DNA of 64,000 nucleotides from positions 62,001 through 126,000 of the forward strand of contig NZ_JACDDV010000001.1 in assembly GCF_013816785.1 (NCBI RefSeq). The letters run 5' to 3'. The translations under genes and the position numbers were made by a program. Shown in pieces: positions 16,135-24,749 of this stretch; position 1 is the stretch's first letter, and every line of letters starts with the position of its first letter. The stretch comes from Sphingomonas sp. GTDB lineage: Bacteria > Pseudomonadota > Alphaproteobacteria > Sphingomonadales > Sphingomonadaceae. Under the pieces are notes generated by a model. The model did no database searches. It saw nothing but the letters and a program-made list of their open reading frames with translations, and was not told where the DNA came from.

Positions 16135-17045
16135 GCCGGAAGGCCGGCGATGGCCCGGGCCACCGCGCGCGGATCGAACGGCCGCAAGTCGTCGACTCCT
16201 TCGCCGACGCCGATCGCGTGGATTGGCAGCCCGAATTTCTCGGCCGCCGCGACTAATATTCCACCGCGCGCGGTGCCGTCCAATTTGGTCATGATCAGTC
16301 CGGTCACCCCGGCGCTCTCCTTGAATACTTCGATCTGGTTGAGGGCGTTCTGCCCAGTGGTGGCGTCGAGGACGAGCAGAACGTCGTGCGGTGCCTCGGG
16401 GTTCAAACGCCCTAGCACGCGGCGGACCTTGGTCAATTCATCCATCAGATGCTGCTTGTTCTGCAGCCGACCGGCGGTGTCGACGATCAACGCGTCGATG
16501 CCTGTGGCGGTGGCTTGCTTGACCCCGTCGAATACGATGCCGGCGCTATCGCCGCCTTCCTTTCCGGCGATGACGCCCGCGCCAATCCGGTCGCCCCAGA
16601 TCTGGAGCTGCTCGATCGCCGCGGCGCGAAACGTGTCGCCCGCCGCCAGTAGCACGCCATAATCCTGCTCTTGCAGCAAATGGCCCAATTTGCCGATGGT
16701 CGTGGTCTTGCCCGACCCGTTGACCCCGATCACCAGGATGACGTGCGGGCGGGGAAAACCCCATACATCCAGGGGCTTGGCGACAGGAGCGAGGATTTTC
16801 TCGATCTCGTCGGCAAGGATGGAGCGTAATCCGCGCTCGTCGAGCTGCTCGAACCGGCGCGCGGCGATTGCCTCGCGGATCCGTTTCGACGCGCCCGGGC
16901 CGAGGTCGGAGGCGATCAATGCTTCCTCGATGTCGTCGAGCGTCGCCGTGTCGAGCGCGGCCTTGGGCGCAAGTCCGGCCAGATTCTCGCCCAGTCGGTC
17001 GGCGGTCTTCTTAAATCCGCCGGTCAGGCGGTCGAGCCAACTCAT
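16131..17045 (-). CDS. ftsY: signal recognition particle receptor FtsY
   Basis: A 304-residue SRP GTPase. The NG domain has G1 GVNGSGKTTTIGKL, the DTFRAAAIEQL insertion-box motif, G3 DTAGRLQNKQHLMDEL, G4 TKLDGTARGG and the C-terminal GVGEGVDDLRPFDP. There is almost no acidic A domain, so it is a short alphaproteobacterial form. It receives ribosome-nascent chains from Ffh (gene at 19868) at the membrane. Starts with ATG overlapping the mtaB stop; cytoplasm and membrane-peripheral. Confidence 0.96.
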   Translation of the reverse strand: MSWLDRLTGGFKKTADRLGENLAGLAPKAALDTATLDDIEEALIASDLGPGASKRIREAIAARRFEQLDERGLRSILADEIEKILAPVAKPLDVWGFPRPHVILVIGVNGSGKTTTIGKLGHLLQEQDYGVLLAAGDTFRAAAIEQLQIWGDRIGAGVIAGKEGGDSAGIVFDGVKQATATGIDALIVDTAGRLQNKQHLMDELTKVRRVLGRLNPEAPHDVLLVLDATTGQNALNQIEVFKESAGVTGLIMTKLDGTARGGILVAAAEKFGLPIHAIGVGEGVDDLRPFDPRAVARAIAGLPA

Positions 17046-18244
17046 TCGAATGTCCCGACCAATTGATCGCCATCGCGGCCGGTGATGCGTGCGCTGCCGA
17101 CATCGCCGCGCCGCGAACCGACGATGTAAACCGGAGCGAACAGGTCGCTATGACCTTTCTCTTTGTTTTCGACCAACACCATCTGGCGAGTGCCGACTTG
17201 GTTGCCGAGCCAGCGCATGCGTCGCGCCGCCGCCGCCTCGCGCAGCCGGGCGGCTCGGGCCTTGACGATCTCGCGTTCAAGCTGCGGCATTCGGGCGGCC
17301 GGTGTGTCCGGGCGAGGCGAAAAGGGAAAGATATGCGCCGCGACCACGTCGCAATCGTCGAGCAGGGCCAGGCTGCCCAGTGCGGCCTGCTCACTCTCGG
17401 TCGGAAAGCCGGCGATCAGGTCGGCGCCGATGCTGACGTCGCCGCGCAGTCCCTTCAGCCGTTCGACCAGTGCGACGGCCTGCGCGCGGCTATGGCGGCG
17501 CTTCATTCGCTTGAGGATCAGGTCATCACCAGCCTGAAGCGACAAGTGGAAATGGGGAAGCAAGCGCGGCTCGCCCGTGACCAGCTCGAACAGCGCTTCG
17601 TCGACCTCGATGCTGTCGAGCGAGGATAGGCGCAGCCGCTGAAGCGAGGGCAGGGCGTCTAGCAGGCGCTGGCAGAGCAAGCCGAGCGACCCTTCGTAAG
17701 CGGTGATGTCGACGCCCGTGAGCACAATTTCCTTCGCACCTGCATCGAGCTCAAGGGCGATCGCATCGCGCACCGCCTCATAGGGCAGCGACCGGCTCGG
17801 TCCGCGCGCCTGCCAGATCGAGCAGAAGGTGCAGCGATGATCGCACCCGGTCTGAACGGCCACGAAGCTGCGCACGCGCGAGAGGAAGCCGGCGGCGACC
17901 GGCGGGACCGGCGCCGCCATGACGTCAGAGACATGAATTTTGCTCTGTCCGCCTATAGCGAAGGCCCGTCGATCGTATTTTTCAGCGTTCCCCACGACGC
18001 GCGCCACCTCGGGCATCGCCGCGAAACTTGCCGGATCGAGCTGCGCCGCGCATCCGGTCACAACGATCCGCACATCGGGCCGCTCGCGATGCGCGCGGCG
18101 GATCGCCTGCCGCGTCTGGCGAACCGCTTCATTGGTGACGGCGCATGAGTTGACGATGATTGTCCCGTCTTCGGCCAGCCCGCGCATTGCCTCGCTTTCG
18201 GCGAAGTTGAGCCGGCAGCCGAGCGTGATCGTGTCCACCCCCAT
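17042..18244 (-). CDS. mtaB: tRNA t6A37 methylthiotransferase MtaB
   Basis: A 400-residue radical SAM methylthiotransferase. MtaB converts t6A37 to ms2t6A37 in tRNAs reading ANN codons. The N-terminal UPF0004 domain has cysteines in TLGCRLN, VNSCAVT and VTGCAAQ; the radical SAM cluster motif is CDHRCTFC (CxxxCxxC). The TRAM-like C-terminus is GTRQMVLVENKEKGHSDLF. The family call (MtaB rather than MiaB) rests on the short NSCAVTNEA motif. It shares one base with the dapF stop and overlaps ftsY by four. Confidence 0.92.
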   Translation of the reverse strand: MGVDTITLGCRLNFAESEAMRGLAEDGTIIVNSCAVTNEAVRQTRQAIRRAHRERPDVRIVVTGCAAQLDPASFAAMPEVARVVGNAEKYDRRAFAIGGQSKIHVSDVMAAPVPPVAAGFLSRVRSFVAVQTGCDHRCTFCSIWQARGPSRSLPYEAVRDAIALELDAGAKEIVLTGVDITAYEGSLGLLCQRLLDALPSLQRLRLSSLDSIEVDEALFELVTGEPRLLPHFHLSLQAGDDLILKRMKRRHSRAQAVALVERLKGLRGDVSIGADLIAGFPTESEQAALGSLALLDDCDVVAAHIFPFSPRPDTPAARMPQLEREIVKARAARLREAAAARRMRWLGNQVGTRQMVLVENKEKGHSDLFAPVYIVGSRRGDVGSARITGRDGDQLVGTFE

Positions 18245-19071
18245 CAGCCCAGCGCCTCAAGGTCGATCTCGCCGGTAAATACATGGGTCGCCGGCCCGCG
18301 CATGCGGATCGGCTCGCCCGGCGCCCAGGCGATGGTCAACCCGCCGCCCTTCATTAGGACCTTGACCGGCGAGGTCGCTTTCCTCTGGACGATTGCGGCG
18401 ACACCGGTTGCACAGGCCCCGGTCCCGCAGGCCAGCGTCAGCCCCGCACCGCGCTCCCAGGTGCGAAGCGTGATGCCGTCCGCGCCGGTGCTAGCGACGT
18501 TGACGTTGATCCGGTCGGGAAAAGCCGGGTCTTGCTCGATCGCCGGCCCAATCGCCCGCACCCGCTCCTCGTCGACCGCATCGACGAAGAAAACCAGGTG
18601 AGAATTGCCTACATTGAGCGCCATCGGCCGCGACAGCTCCTCCCACGCCATCGGCAGCGCGGCGGTGTCCATCGGATAGGCGAGGGGGATCGCGTTCCAC
18701 TCAAACCGCGGCTCGCCGATCGCGACCTCAATCTCCTCACCTTCGGCCGACCCCTGCAAAATACCGCCAGCGGTCTCGATGCTGGCCGCGCCGGTCAGCG
18801 TGATAACGCAGCGCGATGCGTTACCGCAGGCTTCCGCCGGCGATCCGTCAGCGTTCCAGATGTCCATCCTCATCGCCGCCCGATCGCTCGGCCCGAGCAG
18901 GATCAGCTGGTCGCAGCCAATCCCGGTCTGTCGGTCGCTCAGCGCCTTGGCCAGCGCTTCGGTCATCGCAATCGGCTCAACGCGCCCGTCGAGAATGACG
19001 AAATCGTTCCCGAGGCCGTGCATTTTGTGGAATTGCCGCGTCACGCCGGGGGACTTAGGGAGGCGGGCCAT
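18244..19071 (-). CDS. dapF: diaminopimelate epimerase
   Basis: A 275-residue DapF converting LL- to meso-diaminopimelate for lysine and peptidoglycan. Both catalytic cysteines are present: one in ADGSPAEACGNASRC and one in LACGTGACATGVAA. N-terminal KMHGLGNDFV is the family signature. The ATG at 19071 is preceded on its strand by AGGTGG; a GTG at 19044 would give the more usual short N-terminus. With the ATG start, its start codon overlaps that of the divergent DUF924 gene in CATG. First gene of a six-gene overlapping operon. Confidence 0.95.
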   Translation of the reverse strand: MARLPKSPGVTRQFHKMHGLGNDFVILDGRVEPIAMTEALAKALSDRQTGIGCDQLILLGPSDRAAMRMDIWNADGSPAEACGNASRCVITLTGAASIETAGGILQGSAEGEEIEVAIGEPRFEWNAIPLAYPMDTAALPMAWEELSRPMALNVGNSHLVFFVDAVDEERVRAIGPAIEQDPAFPDRINVNVASTGADGITLRTWERGAGLTLACGTGACATGVAAIVQRKATSPVKVLMKGGGLTIAWAPGEPIRMRGPATHVFTGEIDLEALG

Positions 19072-19627
19072 GACTGTCCACCTGTCCCCCGCCGAGGCCG
19101 CGCCCGCTGTCCTTCATTTCTGGTTCGAAGAACTGACCGAGGGCCAGCATTGGCGGAAATCACCGGACCTGGACCGGCATATCGCCGAACGGTTTGGAGC
19201 CGTGCGAAAGCGGGTGCTGGCGGAGGAGGCGGCCGGGTGGCGCGAAACGCCAGCGACGCTGCTGGCGGCGATCCTCCTTCTCGACCAATTCTCGCGCAAC
19301 ATGTTTCGCGGAACGGCGCGCGCCTTTGAAGGCGATCCATTGGCCCTCGAATTGAGCAAAGATGCGCTGGAACGCGGCTGGGTCGATGCCGCACCGCCAC
19401 CATGGCGCCAGTTTCTGATGATGCCGCTGATGCACAGCGAATGGCTCGACGATCAGGAAAAATGCGTGGCCGAGTTCCAACGCTTTGGGGAGGCCAACCT
19501 CAAATTTGCCCTTCTCCATCGCGATCAGATTGCCAAGTTCGGCCGCTTTCCGGGACGAAATGCCGCGCTGGGCCGCCGTTCAACCGAAGCCGAAGAGGCC
19601 GCTCTCGCCGAAGGCGCTGCTTTTTAG
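19070..19627 (+). CDS. DUF924 family protein
   Basis: A 185-residue protein of the DUF924 family. Conserved elements are VLHFWFEEL, ILLLDQFSRNMFRGTARAF and MMPLMHSEWLDDQEKCV. The fold is an all-alpha TPR-like bundle in known relatives; biochemical function is unknown. A GGGAGG ribosome site lies five bases before the ATG at 19070, so the start is good although it lies over the dapF start codon on the other strand. Unrelated open frame upstream is not used. Confidence 0.85.
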   Translation: MTVHLSPAEAAPAVLHFWFEELTEGQHWRKSPDLDRHIAERFGAVRKRVLAEEAAGWRETPATLLAAILLLDQFSRNMFRGTARAFEGDPLALELSKDALERGWVDAAPPPWRQFLMMPLMHSEWLDDQEKCVAEFQRFGEANLKFALLHRDQIAKFGRFPGRNAALGRRSTEAEEAALAEGAAF

Positions 19628-19629
19628 GG

Positions 19630-19697
19630 ATTTGCGCAGAGACGCGGAGACGCAGAGAGGTCAGGGCTGGACCCAGTCCTCTGCGCCTCTGCGCGAA
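19630..19697. repeat. palindromic repeat (CAGAGACGCGGAGACGCAGAG type)
   Basis: An imperfect inverted repeat: TTTGCGCAGAGACGCGGAGA and CGCAGAGAGG on the left face CCTCTGCGCCTCTGCGCGAA on the right around a short GGGCTGGACCC centre. This kind of element recurs in intergenic regions of many bacterial genomes. It lies just after the DUF924 stop and may act as a terminator-like hairpin. The remaining bases to ffh (19698-19867) show nothing else clear. Confidence 0.7.
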
Positions 19698-19867
19698 CCA
19701 TTTCTGGCTCCCGCCGCTAAACTTGACCGAACAGTCGTCGGGGCGTAGGCGCGCAGCTGTCTTAACGGATATGACATCGATGAAGCATCCACGGGTGCGC
19801 GTTGGCCGGCGAGGTTTCGCCCGCCGGCGTGTCATGCGTTTTTGCCTCCCGACTGTGGAGTGAGTGA

Positions 19868-21331
19868 ATGTTCGACAGCCTGAGCGATCGCCTTGCCGGC
19901 GTGTTCGACAAGCTCCGCGGCCGCGGCGCCTTGTCGGAGGAAGACGTGCGCTCGGCGATGCGCGAGGTGCGGGGCGCGCTGCTTGAGGCCGACGTCGCGC
20001 TGCCGGTGGCGCGCGATTTCGTTGACCAGATCACCGAGCGCGCGGTGGGGGCCGAAGTCATTCGTTCGGTCACGCCGGGCCAGATGGTCGTCAAGATCGT
20101 CAACGATGCGCTGGTCGAGATGCTCGGCAGCGAGGCGGCTGGACTCCACCTCGACGTCAATCCGCCGGCCGTGGTGATGATGGTCGGGCTGCAGGGCTCG
20201 GGCAAGACGACGACCACCGCCAAGCTAGCCAAGCGGCTCCACGAGCGCGAGCGCAAGCGCGTGCTGATGGCCTCGCTCGATGTTGCTCGCCCGGCCGCGC
20301 AGGAACAGCTGGCGGTGCTCGGTCGTCAGGCCGGGGTCGATACGCTGCCGGTCGTCGCCGGCCAGACGCCGGTTCAGATCGCCGAGCGCGCGCTCCAGGC
20401 GGCAAAGCTTCAGGGCTATGACGTGCTGATGCTCGACACAGCGGGACGGCTCCACGTCGACGAAGCGCTGATGTCCGAGATGAAGGCTGTCGCCGCCGCC
20501 TCGCGTCCGGTCGAGACGCTGCTGGTGGTCGACAGCCTGACCGGCCAGGACGCAGTCAACGTCGCCAAGGGCTTTGCCGGAGAGGTCGAATTGTCGGGCG
20601 TGATCCTGACCCGACTGGACGGCGATGCGCGCGGCGGCGCGGCGCTCAGCATGCGTGCGGTGACCGGCAAGCCGATCAAATTCGCCGGCACCGGCGAGGG
20701 ACTCGACGCGCTCGAGGCTTTCCACCCAAGCCGTGTCGCCGGCCGCATTCTCGGCATGGGCGACGTCGTCGGTCTGGTCGAGCGCGCGGCCGAAACGGTC
20801 AAGATCGAGGACGCCGAGAAGCTCGCTGCGAAAATGGCCAAGGGCAAGTTCGATCTCGACGATTTGCGCCTCCAGATCAGCCAGATGCAGCGCATGGGCG
20901 GGCTTGGCGCCCTGGCCAACATGCTGCCCGGCATGAAGGGCATGAAGGGCGCCGCCAATGTCGATGACAAGGCGCTGGTGCGGCTGGAAGCAATGATGTC
21001 GTCAATGACAGCAAAGGAACGCGCGCGACCCGAGATCATCAATGCCAAGCGCAAGATCCGTCTCGCCAAGGGCAGCGGAACCACCGTTCAAGAGGTCAAC
21101 AAGCTGCTCAAGATGCACCAGGAAATGGCCAATGCGATGAAGCGCCTCAAGAAATTGGGCGGCTTTGGCAAGCTCGCCTCAATGTTCGGCGGGGGCGGCA
21201 TGGAAAAGGCGCTGCAGGACCTGTCCCCCGGCCAGATGCCCGGCAACCAGCTGCCGCAGATCCCCGGACTTCCCGGCGGCGCGGCACCGTTCAACCTTCC
21301 CCCCGGTTTCAACAAATTCTCAAAGAAATAA
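19868..21331 (+). CDS. ffh: signal recognition particle protein Ffh
   Basis: A 487-residue SRP54 GTPase that, with 4.5S RNA, targets nascent membrane proteins to FtsY and SecYEG. The N domain begins MFDSLSDRLAGVFDKLRGRG; the G domain has GLQGSGKTTTTAKLAKRL, DVARPAAQEQL, DTAGRLHVDE and TRLDGDARGG. The M domain (from about 330) is methionine-rich (QMQRMGGLGALANMLPGMKG) and binds the RNA and signal peptide. First gene of the ffh-rpsP-rimM operon. No 4.5S RNA gene was recognised nearby. Confidence 0.97.
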   Translation: MFDSLSDRLAGVFDKLRGRGALSEEDVRSAMREVRGALLEADVALPVARDFVDQITERAVGAEVIRSVTPGQMVVKIVNDALVEMLGSEAAGLHLDVNPPAVVMMVGLQGSGKTTTTAKLAKRLHERERKRVLMASLDVARPAAQEQLAVLGRQAGVDTLPVVAGQTPVQIAERALQAAKLQGYDVLMLDTAGRLHVDEALMSEMKAVAAASRPVETLLVVDSLTGQDAVNVAKGFAGEVELSGVILTRLDGDARGGAALSMRAVTGKPIKFAGTGEGLDALEAFHPSRVAGRILGMGDVVGLVERAAETVKIEDAEKLAAKMAKGKFDLDDLRLQISQMQRMGGLGALANMLPGMKGMKGAANVDDKALVRLEAMMSSMTAKERARPEIINAKRKIRLAKGSGTTVQEVNKLLKMHQEMANAMKRLKKLGGFGKLASMFGGGGMEKALQDLSPGQMPGNQLPQIPGLPGGAAPFNLPPGFNKFSKK

Positions 21332-21356
21332 CCGAACTCACTGAAAGGAATATCAA

Positions 21357-22085
21357 ATGGCAGTTGCAATTCGTCTGGCCCGTGGTGGCTCCAAGAAGCG
21401 CCCCTATTATCGCCTCGTCGTCGCCGACAGCCGCAATGCGCGCGACGGCCGCTTCATCGAGAAGGTCGGCATCTATAACCCGCTGCTCGCCAAGGACAGC
21501 CCCGACCGGGTCAAGCTCGACGCCGAGCGCATTTCGCATTGGCTGAGCGTCGGCGCCCAGCCGTCGGACCGCGTCGCCCGCTTCCTCGATGCCGCCGGCA
21601 TCCGCGAGCGCGCCGCGCGCAACAACCCGAATAAAGCCGAGCCGGGCGAAAAGGCTAAGGAACGCGTCGAAGAGCGCGCAGGCAAGGCCGCCGCCGCCGA
21701 GGAAGCCGCCGCTGCCGCCGCCCCGGCCCCGGTAGTTGAAGAAGCCGCGCCGGTTGAAGACGCTCCCGCTGAGGAAGTGACCACCGAGGCCGAAGCGCCT
21801 GCTGAAGAAGCCGCCGCCGAAGAGGCTCCAGTCGAGGAAGCGGTCGCCGATGAAGCTGTCGCAGAAGAGGCTCCGGCCGCTGAAGCCACCGCCGAGGAAA
21901 CTCCGGCCGCCGAGGAAGTCGCGGCTCCGGCCGAAACCAATGAAGCGACCCCGAACAGCGACGCCGGCGACGAAGCCGGCGGCGTGACCGGGGAAAGCGC
22001 CCAGGCCCCTGCCGAGGGCGAAGCTTCTCCAGCCGAGGGTGAAGCCGCTCCCGCTGAGGGCGATGAAGCCGCGAAGGCCAAGTAA
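21357..22085 (+). CDS. rpsP: 30S ribosomal protein S16 with long acidic tail
   Basis: The first 80 or so residues are a standard S16 ([50 protein letters not shown]), a protein needed for 30S assembly. Total length is 242 residues because about 140 residues of Ala/Glu/Pro-rich low-complexity sequence follow (for example [18 protein letters not shown]). S16 elsewhere is usually 80-100 residues, with moderate tails in alphaproteobacteria, so this tail is long. An AAAGGA site precedes the ATG. No frameshift is needed to explain the tail. Confidence 0.95.
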   Translation: MAVAIRLARGGSKKRPYYRLVVADSRNARDGRFIEKVGIYNPLLAKDSPDRVKLDAERISHWLSVGAQPSDRVARFLDAAGIRERAARNNPNKAEPGEKAKERVEERAGKAAAAEEAAAAAAPAPVVEEAAPVEDAPAEEVTTEAEAPAEEAAAEEAPVEEAVADEAVAEEAPAAEATAEETPAAEEVAAPAETNEATPNSDAGDEAGGVTGESAQAPAEGEASPAEGEAAPAEGDEAAKAK

Positions 22086-22096
22086 GGATGATCAGA

Positions 22097-22206
22097 AGCC
22101 CCTCCCCTCGATGGGGAGGGGTTGGGGCGGGGTGATGTCTTCAAATATGCCGCATCCATCTCCACCCTCACCCCCACCCAACCCTCCCCCATCGAGGGGG
22201 AGGGCC
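22097..22206. repeat. inverted pair of GC-rich palindromic repeats reaching into rimM
   Basis: Two palindromic units face each other: CCCCTCCCCTCGATGGGGAG at about 22099, and CCCTCCCCCATCGAGGGGGA at about 22183. Each is followed or preceded by complementary TTGGGGCGGGGTG and CACCCCCACCCAA arms. Units of this type are dispersed intergenic repeats in many proteobacteria. Here the right-hand unit lies inside the reading frame of rimM and encodes Pro-rich residues. Confidence 0.8.
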
Positions 22207-22689
22207 TCCGAACGGCGTGTCGCGCTGGCCGCGGTCGCCGGGGCGCATGGCATCCAGGGCGAGGTGCGGCTCAAGCTATTCGCGCAAAGCGCCGGCAGTC
22301 TCGCCCGCCACAAATGCGTATTCGTCGACGGGCAGCCGATGACCCTTCGCGACGTTCGCGCCAACGGCAAGGCGGTCATCGCCCGCTTTGACGGCATCGC
22401 CGACCGCTCTGAGGCCGAGGCGCTGCGCGGCAAGCTAGTTGAGGTAGACCGAGCCGAGCTGCCGCCTCTCGAAGAGGGCGAATATTATCACGCCGACCTG
22501 ATCGGGCTGCCGTGCGTCGATGAAGCAGGGACCCGGCTCGGCACGGTTGCCGCGATAGAGAATTTTGGCGCCGGCGATCTAATCGAATTGGAGCGCGAAG
22601 GCCAAAAACGTTCGCTGATCCCGTTCCGCGACCCGATTGCCCGGCTCGAACACGACCGGATTGTCCTCGATCCAGGCTTCCTGGCCTAA
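22135..22689 (+). CDS. rimM: 16S rRNA processing protein RimM
   Basis: A 184-residue RimM, which binds S19 and helps mature the 30S head. The conserved body starts at [20 protein letters not shown] and includes [13 protein letters not shown] and [20 protein letters not shown], the PRC-barrel end. No start codon lies close to the conserved body in frame. The nearest are ATGs at 22147 and 22135, inside the repeat, giving an added N-terminus rich in Pro and Ser ([17 protein letters not shown]). GGGGCGGGG from the repeat precedes 22135 and may serve as ribosome site. It ends convergently with the FAD oxidoreductase gene. Confidence 0.88.
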   Translation: MSSNMPHPSPPSPPPNPPPSRGRASERRVALAAVAGAHGIQGEVRLKLFAQSAGSLARHKCVFVDGQPMTLRDVRANGKAVIARFDGIADRSEAEALRGKLVEVDRAELPPLEEGEYYHADLIGLPCVDEAGTRLGTVAAIENFGAGDLIELEREGQKRSLIPFRDPIARLEHDRIVLDPGFLA

Positions 22690-23609
22690 CGCAGAAGCGG
22701 CTCGTTCTTTGCGAGATCGTTGCGGATGGTGGTCGAGGCGACCCCGCCTTCGCCCATCGCATGGCTGATCTGGTCGAGGCCGAGCACCACGTCGCCCGCC
22801 GCGTAAAGACCGGGGACGCTGGTGCGCTGGTGGCTGTCGACGCGAATACAGGCCTCGCCGCTCAAATCCGCGCCAAGCATCTCGGCCAAGTGGATATGGG
22901 TGTCGCTGCCGAGCGCAGGGTAGATGCTGTCGAAGTTATGACGTGTGCCCGCCGTGATTACCGTGATGTCGCCTTCGCCTGGCTCGATCGCCTCCACCGG
23001 TCCGTCGATTAGCGCGATCCCGTCCGTCGCGAGTAATTTCCGCTCGTCCGCGTCGAACTCATGCGGCCCATCCGGCGCGATCAGGGTTAGCTCGGCGGTG
23101 TAGCTCCGCAGGAAAATCGCTTCGGCCCTGCCGCGCTCCCCGGCGCCGATCACGGCGATTCGCTTGTCGGTCACTTCATAGCCGTCGCAGATCGGGCAAT
23201 AGCGGATCAGTCCCTTGGCCATCGCCGCGTCATGCACCTCCATGTCCATCGGCGGACGGCGGTTGGTCACCCCGGTCGCCAGCAGGACGGCGCGCGCGAC
23301 GACCGGGCCCGACCCAAAGTCGGCGGTGAACAGGCCGCTACCCGCGTCGCGCTCGATCTTCGCTACTTGCCCATCCTCGATCCGCGTCCCGTAGCGCTGC
23401 GCTTGGTCCTTCATCCGGTCGAGCAGTTCCTTGCCGTTGATCCCCTCGGGAAAGCCGGCGTGGTTGTGACTGGTCGGAATCCATGCGGCGCGGCTCTTGC
23501 CCCCGTCGACGACCAGAATGTCGAGATGATAGCGCGAAAGATAAATCGCCGCCGTCAGCCCCGCCGGGCCGCCGCCGATCACCAAACAGTCGAGAGTCTT
23601 GTCTTCCAT
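22686..23609 (-). CDS. thioredoxin-reductase-like NAD(P)/FAD oxidoreductase
   Basis: A 307-residue two-domain flavoprotein. FAD-binding GxGxxG is in [19 protein letters not shown]; the redox pair is CPIC in YCPICDGYE (classical thioredoxin reductase has CATC); the NAD(P) motif is [13 protein letters not shown]; the second FAD motif is [17 protein letters not shown]. Electron acceptor is unknown: it may be a thioredoxin-like protein or serve as a TrxB variant. It sits on the opposite strand between rimM and trmD, interrupting an otherwise usual ribosomal operon, and overlaps the rimM stop by three bases. Confidence 0.88.
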   Translation of the reverse strand: MEDKTLDCLVIGGGPAGLTAAIYLSRYHLDILVVDGGKSRAAWIPTSHNHAGFPEGINGKELLDRMKDQAQRYGTRIEDGQVAKIERDAGSGLFTADFGSGPVVARAVLLATGVTNRRPPMDMEVHDAAMAKGLIRYCPICDGYEVTDKRIAVIGAGERGRAEAIFLRSYTAELTLIAPDGPHEFDADERKLLATDGIALIDGPVEAIEPGEGDITVITAGTRHNFDSIYPALGSDTHIHLAEMLGADLSGEACIRVDSHQRTSVPGLYAAGDVVLGLDQISHAMGEGGVASTTIRNDLAKNEPLLR

Positions 23610-23675
23610 CGGAAGTCGAAGCGCATGGTCACGATGCGAGTTCCAACGGCTTTGTGAGAATGCTAACTCCGAGTG

Positions 23676-24017
23676 ATGATTTGGGGCGACCTCCTTACCG
23701 AGAACCTACTCTTTGGGGCGGCCTCCGCTCTTATTGCAGGCATGACCGCCGCCTTTCTCGATTGGTGGCGACCAGCAATGCCTGCGCGTCGAATTGCGGT
23801 AATCAGCGGTTTTGTTTTGCCATTCCTCTTGCTCGTCCTGGTAATCGTGGGAACGATCTTCTTCCTTTCTGATGACTGCCCGCCGGAGGATGTTTGCGAT
23901 GCCGGTGCGATGGCCTTCGCCGGACTGATGATGATTGGTGCATGGGCCATCTGTGTCGCATTGATTTTCGGGCTCATGGCTGGGCACTTGGCGATCAAAT
24001 ATCTGCGCAGATCATGA
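23676..24017 (+). CDS. small hypothetical membrane protein
   Basis: A 113-residue protein with three predicted membrane helices: [40 protein letters not shown] and [22 protein letters not shown] loop with two cysteines ([10 protein letters not shown]) lies between helices two and three. I do not recognise a family. The ATG at 23676 follows a GTG at 23673; its stop overlaps the trmD start as ATGA, so it is translationally coupled to trmD and likely real. Confidence 0.65.
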   Translation: MIWGDLLTENLLFGAASALIAGMTAAFLDWWRPAMPARRIAVISGFVLPFLLLVLVIVGTIFFLSDDCPPEDVCDAGAMAFAGLMMIGAWAICVALIFGLMAGHLAIKYLRRS

Positions 24018-24736
24018 CCTTCCGCGCCACCATCCTTACTCTCTATCCGGAGATGTTTCCCGGGCCGCTTGGCACGAGTCTTGCCGGGAGGGCGCTTGAG
24101 GACGACGTTTGGACCCTCGAGGCGCGCAACATCCGTGATCATGCGGTGGGCAAGCATCGCACGGTGGACGACACGCCGGCCGGGGGCGGGGCGGGGATGG
24201 TCTTGCGCGCTGACGTGCTCGCCGCCGCGCTCGATGCGGTGGCTGACGGCCGCCCGATGCTGGCCATGACCCCGCGCGGGGCGCCGCTCACCCAAGCGCG
24301 CGTCCGCGACCTCGCGGCGGGTGAGGGGGCGACCATCCTGTGCGGGCGGTTCGAGGGGTTCGACGAGCGCATCTTCGAGGGCCGCGCTATCGAGCCGGTC
24401 AGCGTTGGCGACTATGTCCTCTCGGGCGGCGAATTGGGCGCGATGGTGCTGCTCGACGCTTGCATTCGGCTGCTCCCCGGCGTAATGGGCGCGGCCTCTA
24501 GCGGGGAGGAGGAGAGCTTCGACGAAGGGCTCCTGGAATATCCGCATTATACCCGGCCCGTCGAATGGGAAGGACGCACGATCCCCGAAGTGCTGCGATC
24601 GGGGGATCATGCGAAGATCGCGGCGTGGCGAAAGCAGCGCGCGATCGACGATACACGGCTACGGCGGCCGGACCTGATCGAGCGCCATGGGGGCGCTCGG
24701 GAGGCACCGCCCTCTGGCGCGCAGCGCGATACATAG
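24014..24736 (+). CDS. trmD: tRNA (guanine37-N1)-methyltransferase TrmD
   Basis: A 240-residue SPOUT methyltransferase forming m1G37, which prevents frameshifting. Family motifs: [81 protein letters not shown] and [10 protein letters not shown]. The ATG at 24014 overlaps the small membrane protein gene; open sequence upstream in frame is unrelated. It is 13 bases from rplS. Confidence 0.96.
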   Translation: MTFRATILTLYPEMFPGPLGTSLAGRALEDDVWTLEARNIRDHAVGKHRTVDDTPAGGGAGMVLRADVLAAALDAVADGRPMLAMTPRGAPLTQARVRDLAAGEGATILCGRFEGFDERIFEGRAIEPVSVGDYVLSGGELGAMVLLDACIRLLPGVMGAASSGEEESFDEGLLEYPHYTRPVEWEGRTIPEVLRSGDHAKIAAWRKQRAIDDTRLRRPDLIERHGGAREAPPSGAQRDT

Positions 24737-24749
24737 GGTCGATAAGACA

